Positions 63,536-64,000 of a stretch of 64,000 nucleotides of DNA are shown here, one piece after another. A model generated the notes under the pieces. The model searched no databases. It was not told the origin of the DNA and was given only the letters and a program-made list of their open reading frames with translations. The stretch is from Lotus japonicus (lineage: Eukaryota > Streptophyta > Magnoliopsida > Fabales > Fabaceae). Numbering within the stretch: the stretch's first letter is position 1; every line of letters begins with the position of its first letter. Location of the stretch: contig NC_080043.1 in assembly GCF_012489685.1 (NCBI RefSeq), positions 57,124,289-57,188,288 on the forward strand, in the 5' to 3' direction. Both the position numbers and the translations under genes were made by a program.

Positions 63536-63650
63536 CTCATTGTACTATATTTTGAAATCAAATTTTTGGTGATTACGTAGTTATCTACTAACCCAACAAA
63601 TTATTGTTTTTATTGTTATATTTTTTTAAATAATATGTTTAGAAATCTTT

Positions 63651-63890
63651 TAATTTGCTATAGGTAAATAATTTAAACTGGATAAATTTGTTATGAATTA
63701 CAATTTTTGAATCAAATCATTCCTTTTGCACTTGATTTTCAAATCAAACATTGTGTGAACAATTTTTTAATCAATCACCGAATAAGTATAGGTTGTTACT
63801 GTTTTTTTTTTAAACAATAGAAGCAGGAATATATTAATTTGTTATAGACAAGTATTTTAAACTGAATAATTCTGTTACCAATTACATATT
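63651..63890. repeat. Diverged direct repeat pair
   Basis: About 57 bp at 63651-63707 (ending TTATGAATTACAATTT) resembles 63834-63890 (ending TTACCAATTACATAT), both containing TTTAAACTG(G)ATAA. AT-rich and non-coding. Confidence 0.4.
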
Positions 63891-64000
63891 GATATGGTTG
63901 TAAAATTATATAATTGATAGACTTTTGGAGTGGAGTTAAAAAATCATAAAATTCTAATGAGCACTAAGCAGATGATTTTTTGGTATTTGAAGACACGTTT

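Noticed and set aside
1..64000. CRISPR arrays, bacterial operons or phage-defence systems.
   Set aside because: The sequence is plant nuclear DNA with spliced genes and LTR retrotransposons; the regular repeats present are minisatellites inside an LTR, with no spacers of uniform unique sequence.

Overview
This is nuclear DNA from a flowering plant, almost certainly a legume. The evidence is a six-exon plant receptor-like cytoplasmic kinase gene, plant-type splice sites, and a retrotransposon set typical of legume chromosomes (Tekay/Del chromoviruses with ~4 kb LTRs, Tat and Athila Ty3/gypsy, a Sirevirus copia with an envelope-like ORF). I cannot fix the genus. Two 100-base N runs (19485-19584 and 59951-60050) are assembly gaps of unknown true size.

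Layout. 1-3172: AT-rich intergenic DNA with two foldback repeats. 3173-5786: CT-rich promoter and an intact RLCK VII kinase gene (six exons, 409 aa, N-terminal MGxC lipidation motif), the only clearly functional host gene. 6456-6566: a MITE. 6769-19484: a very young, apparently complete Tekay/Del chromovirus on the minus strand, with two 4 kb LTRs, PBS, PPT and an uninterrupted 1479-aa gag-pol; its outer end lies in the first gap. 19585-25434: a second, defective Tekay-like element on the minus strand (3.9 kb LTR with two minisatellites, a gag lacking its capsid region, no pol) inserted into a LINE ORF1 (25435-26640). 26641-32013: AT-rich DNA with a decayed copia pol containing a 419-bp hAT-type element with a perfect 8-bp target duplication. 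32014-32727: a hAT-like foldback with two tRNA-like modules. 32728-40104: a decayed Tat-type gypsy element on the minus strand with a coiled-coil ORF on the opposite strand. 40108-46364: a plus-strand Athila derivative without reverse transcriptase, whose LTR-like 5' part holds a foreign integrase tail and an antisense ORF. 46365-49048: a truncated plus-strand Tekay LTR inside the Athila env-like ORF. 49049-59950: a Sirevirus copia on the minus strand with gag, pol, env-like ORF and a small antisense ORF. 60076-62564: an RPA1-like gene broken by single-base frameshifts. 62565-64000: AT-rich DNA with short direct repeats.

Most notable signals. (1) Small or coiled-coil ORFs run antisense and convergent to the last sense ORF in three unrelated retroelements (32791-33537, 40810-41289, 51066-51458); two have their own TATA box and look distantly related to each other. 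(2) Three different Tekay LTRs share a TCGCGA / TTTTCCCGCG / TATA block that contains an E2F-like site. (3) The chromovirus LTR carries a 159-aa ORF in its transcribed leader, directly after a splice-acceptor-like sequence. (4) The two LTRs of the young chromovirus differ almost only by one-base indels, which looks like sequencing error and casts doubt on other single-base frameshifts here.
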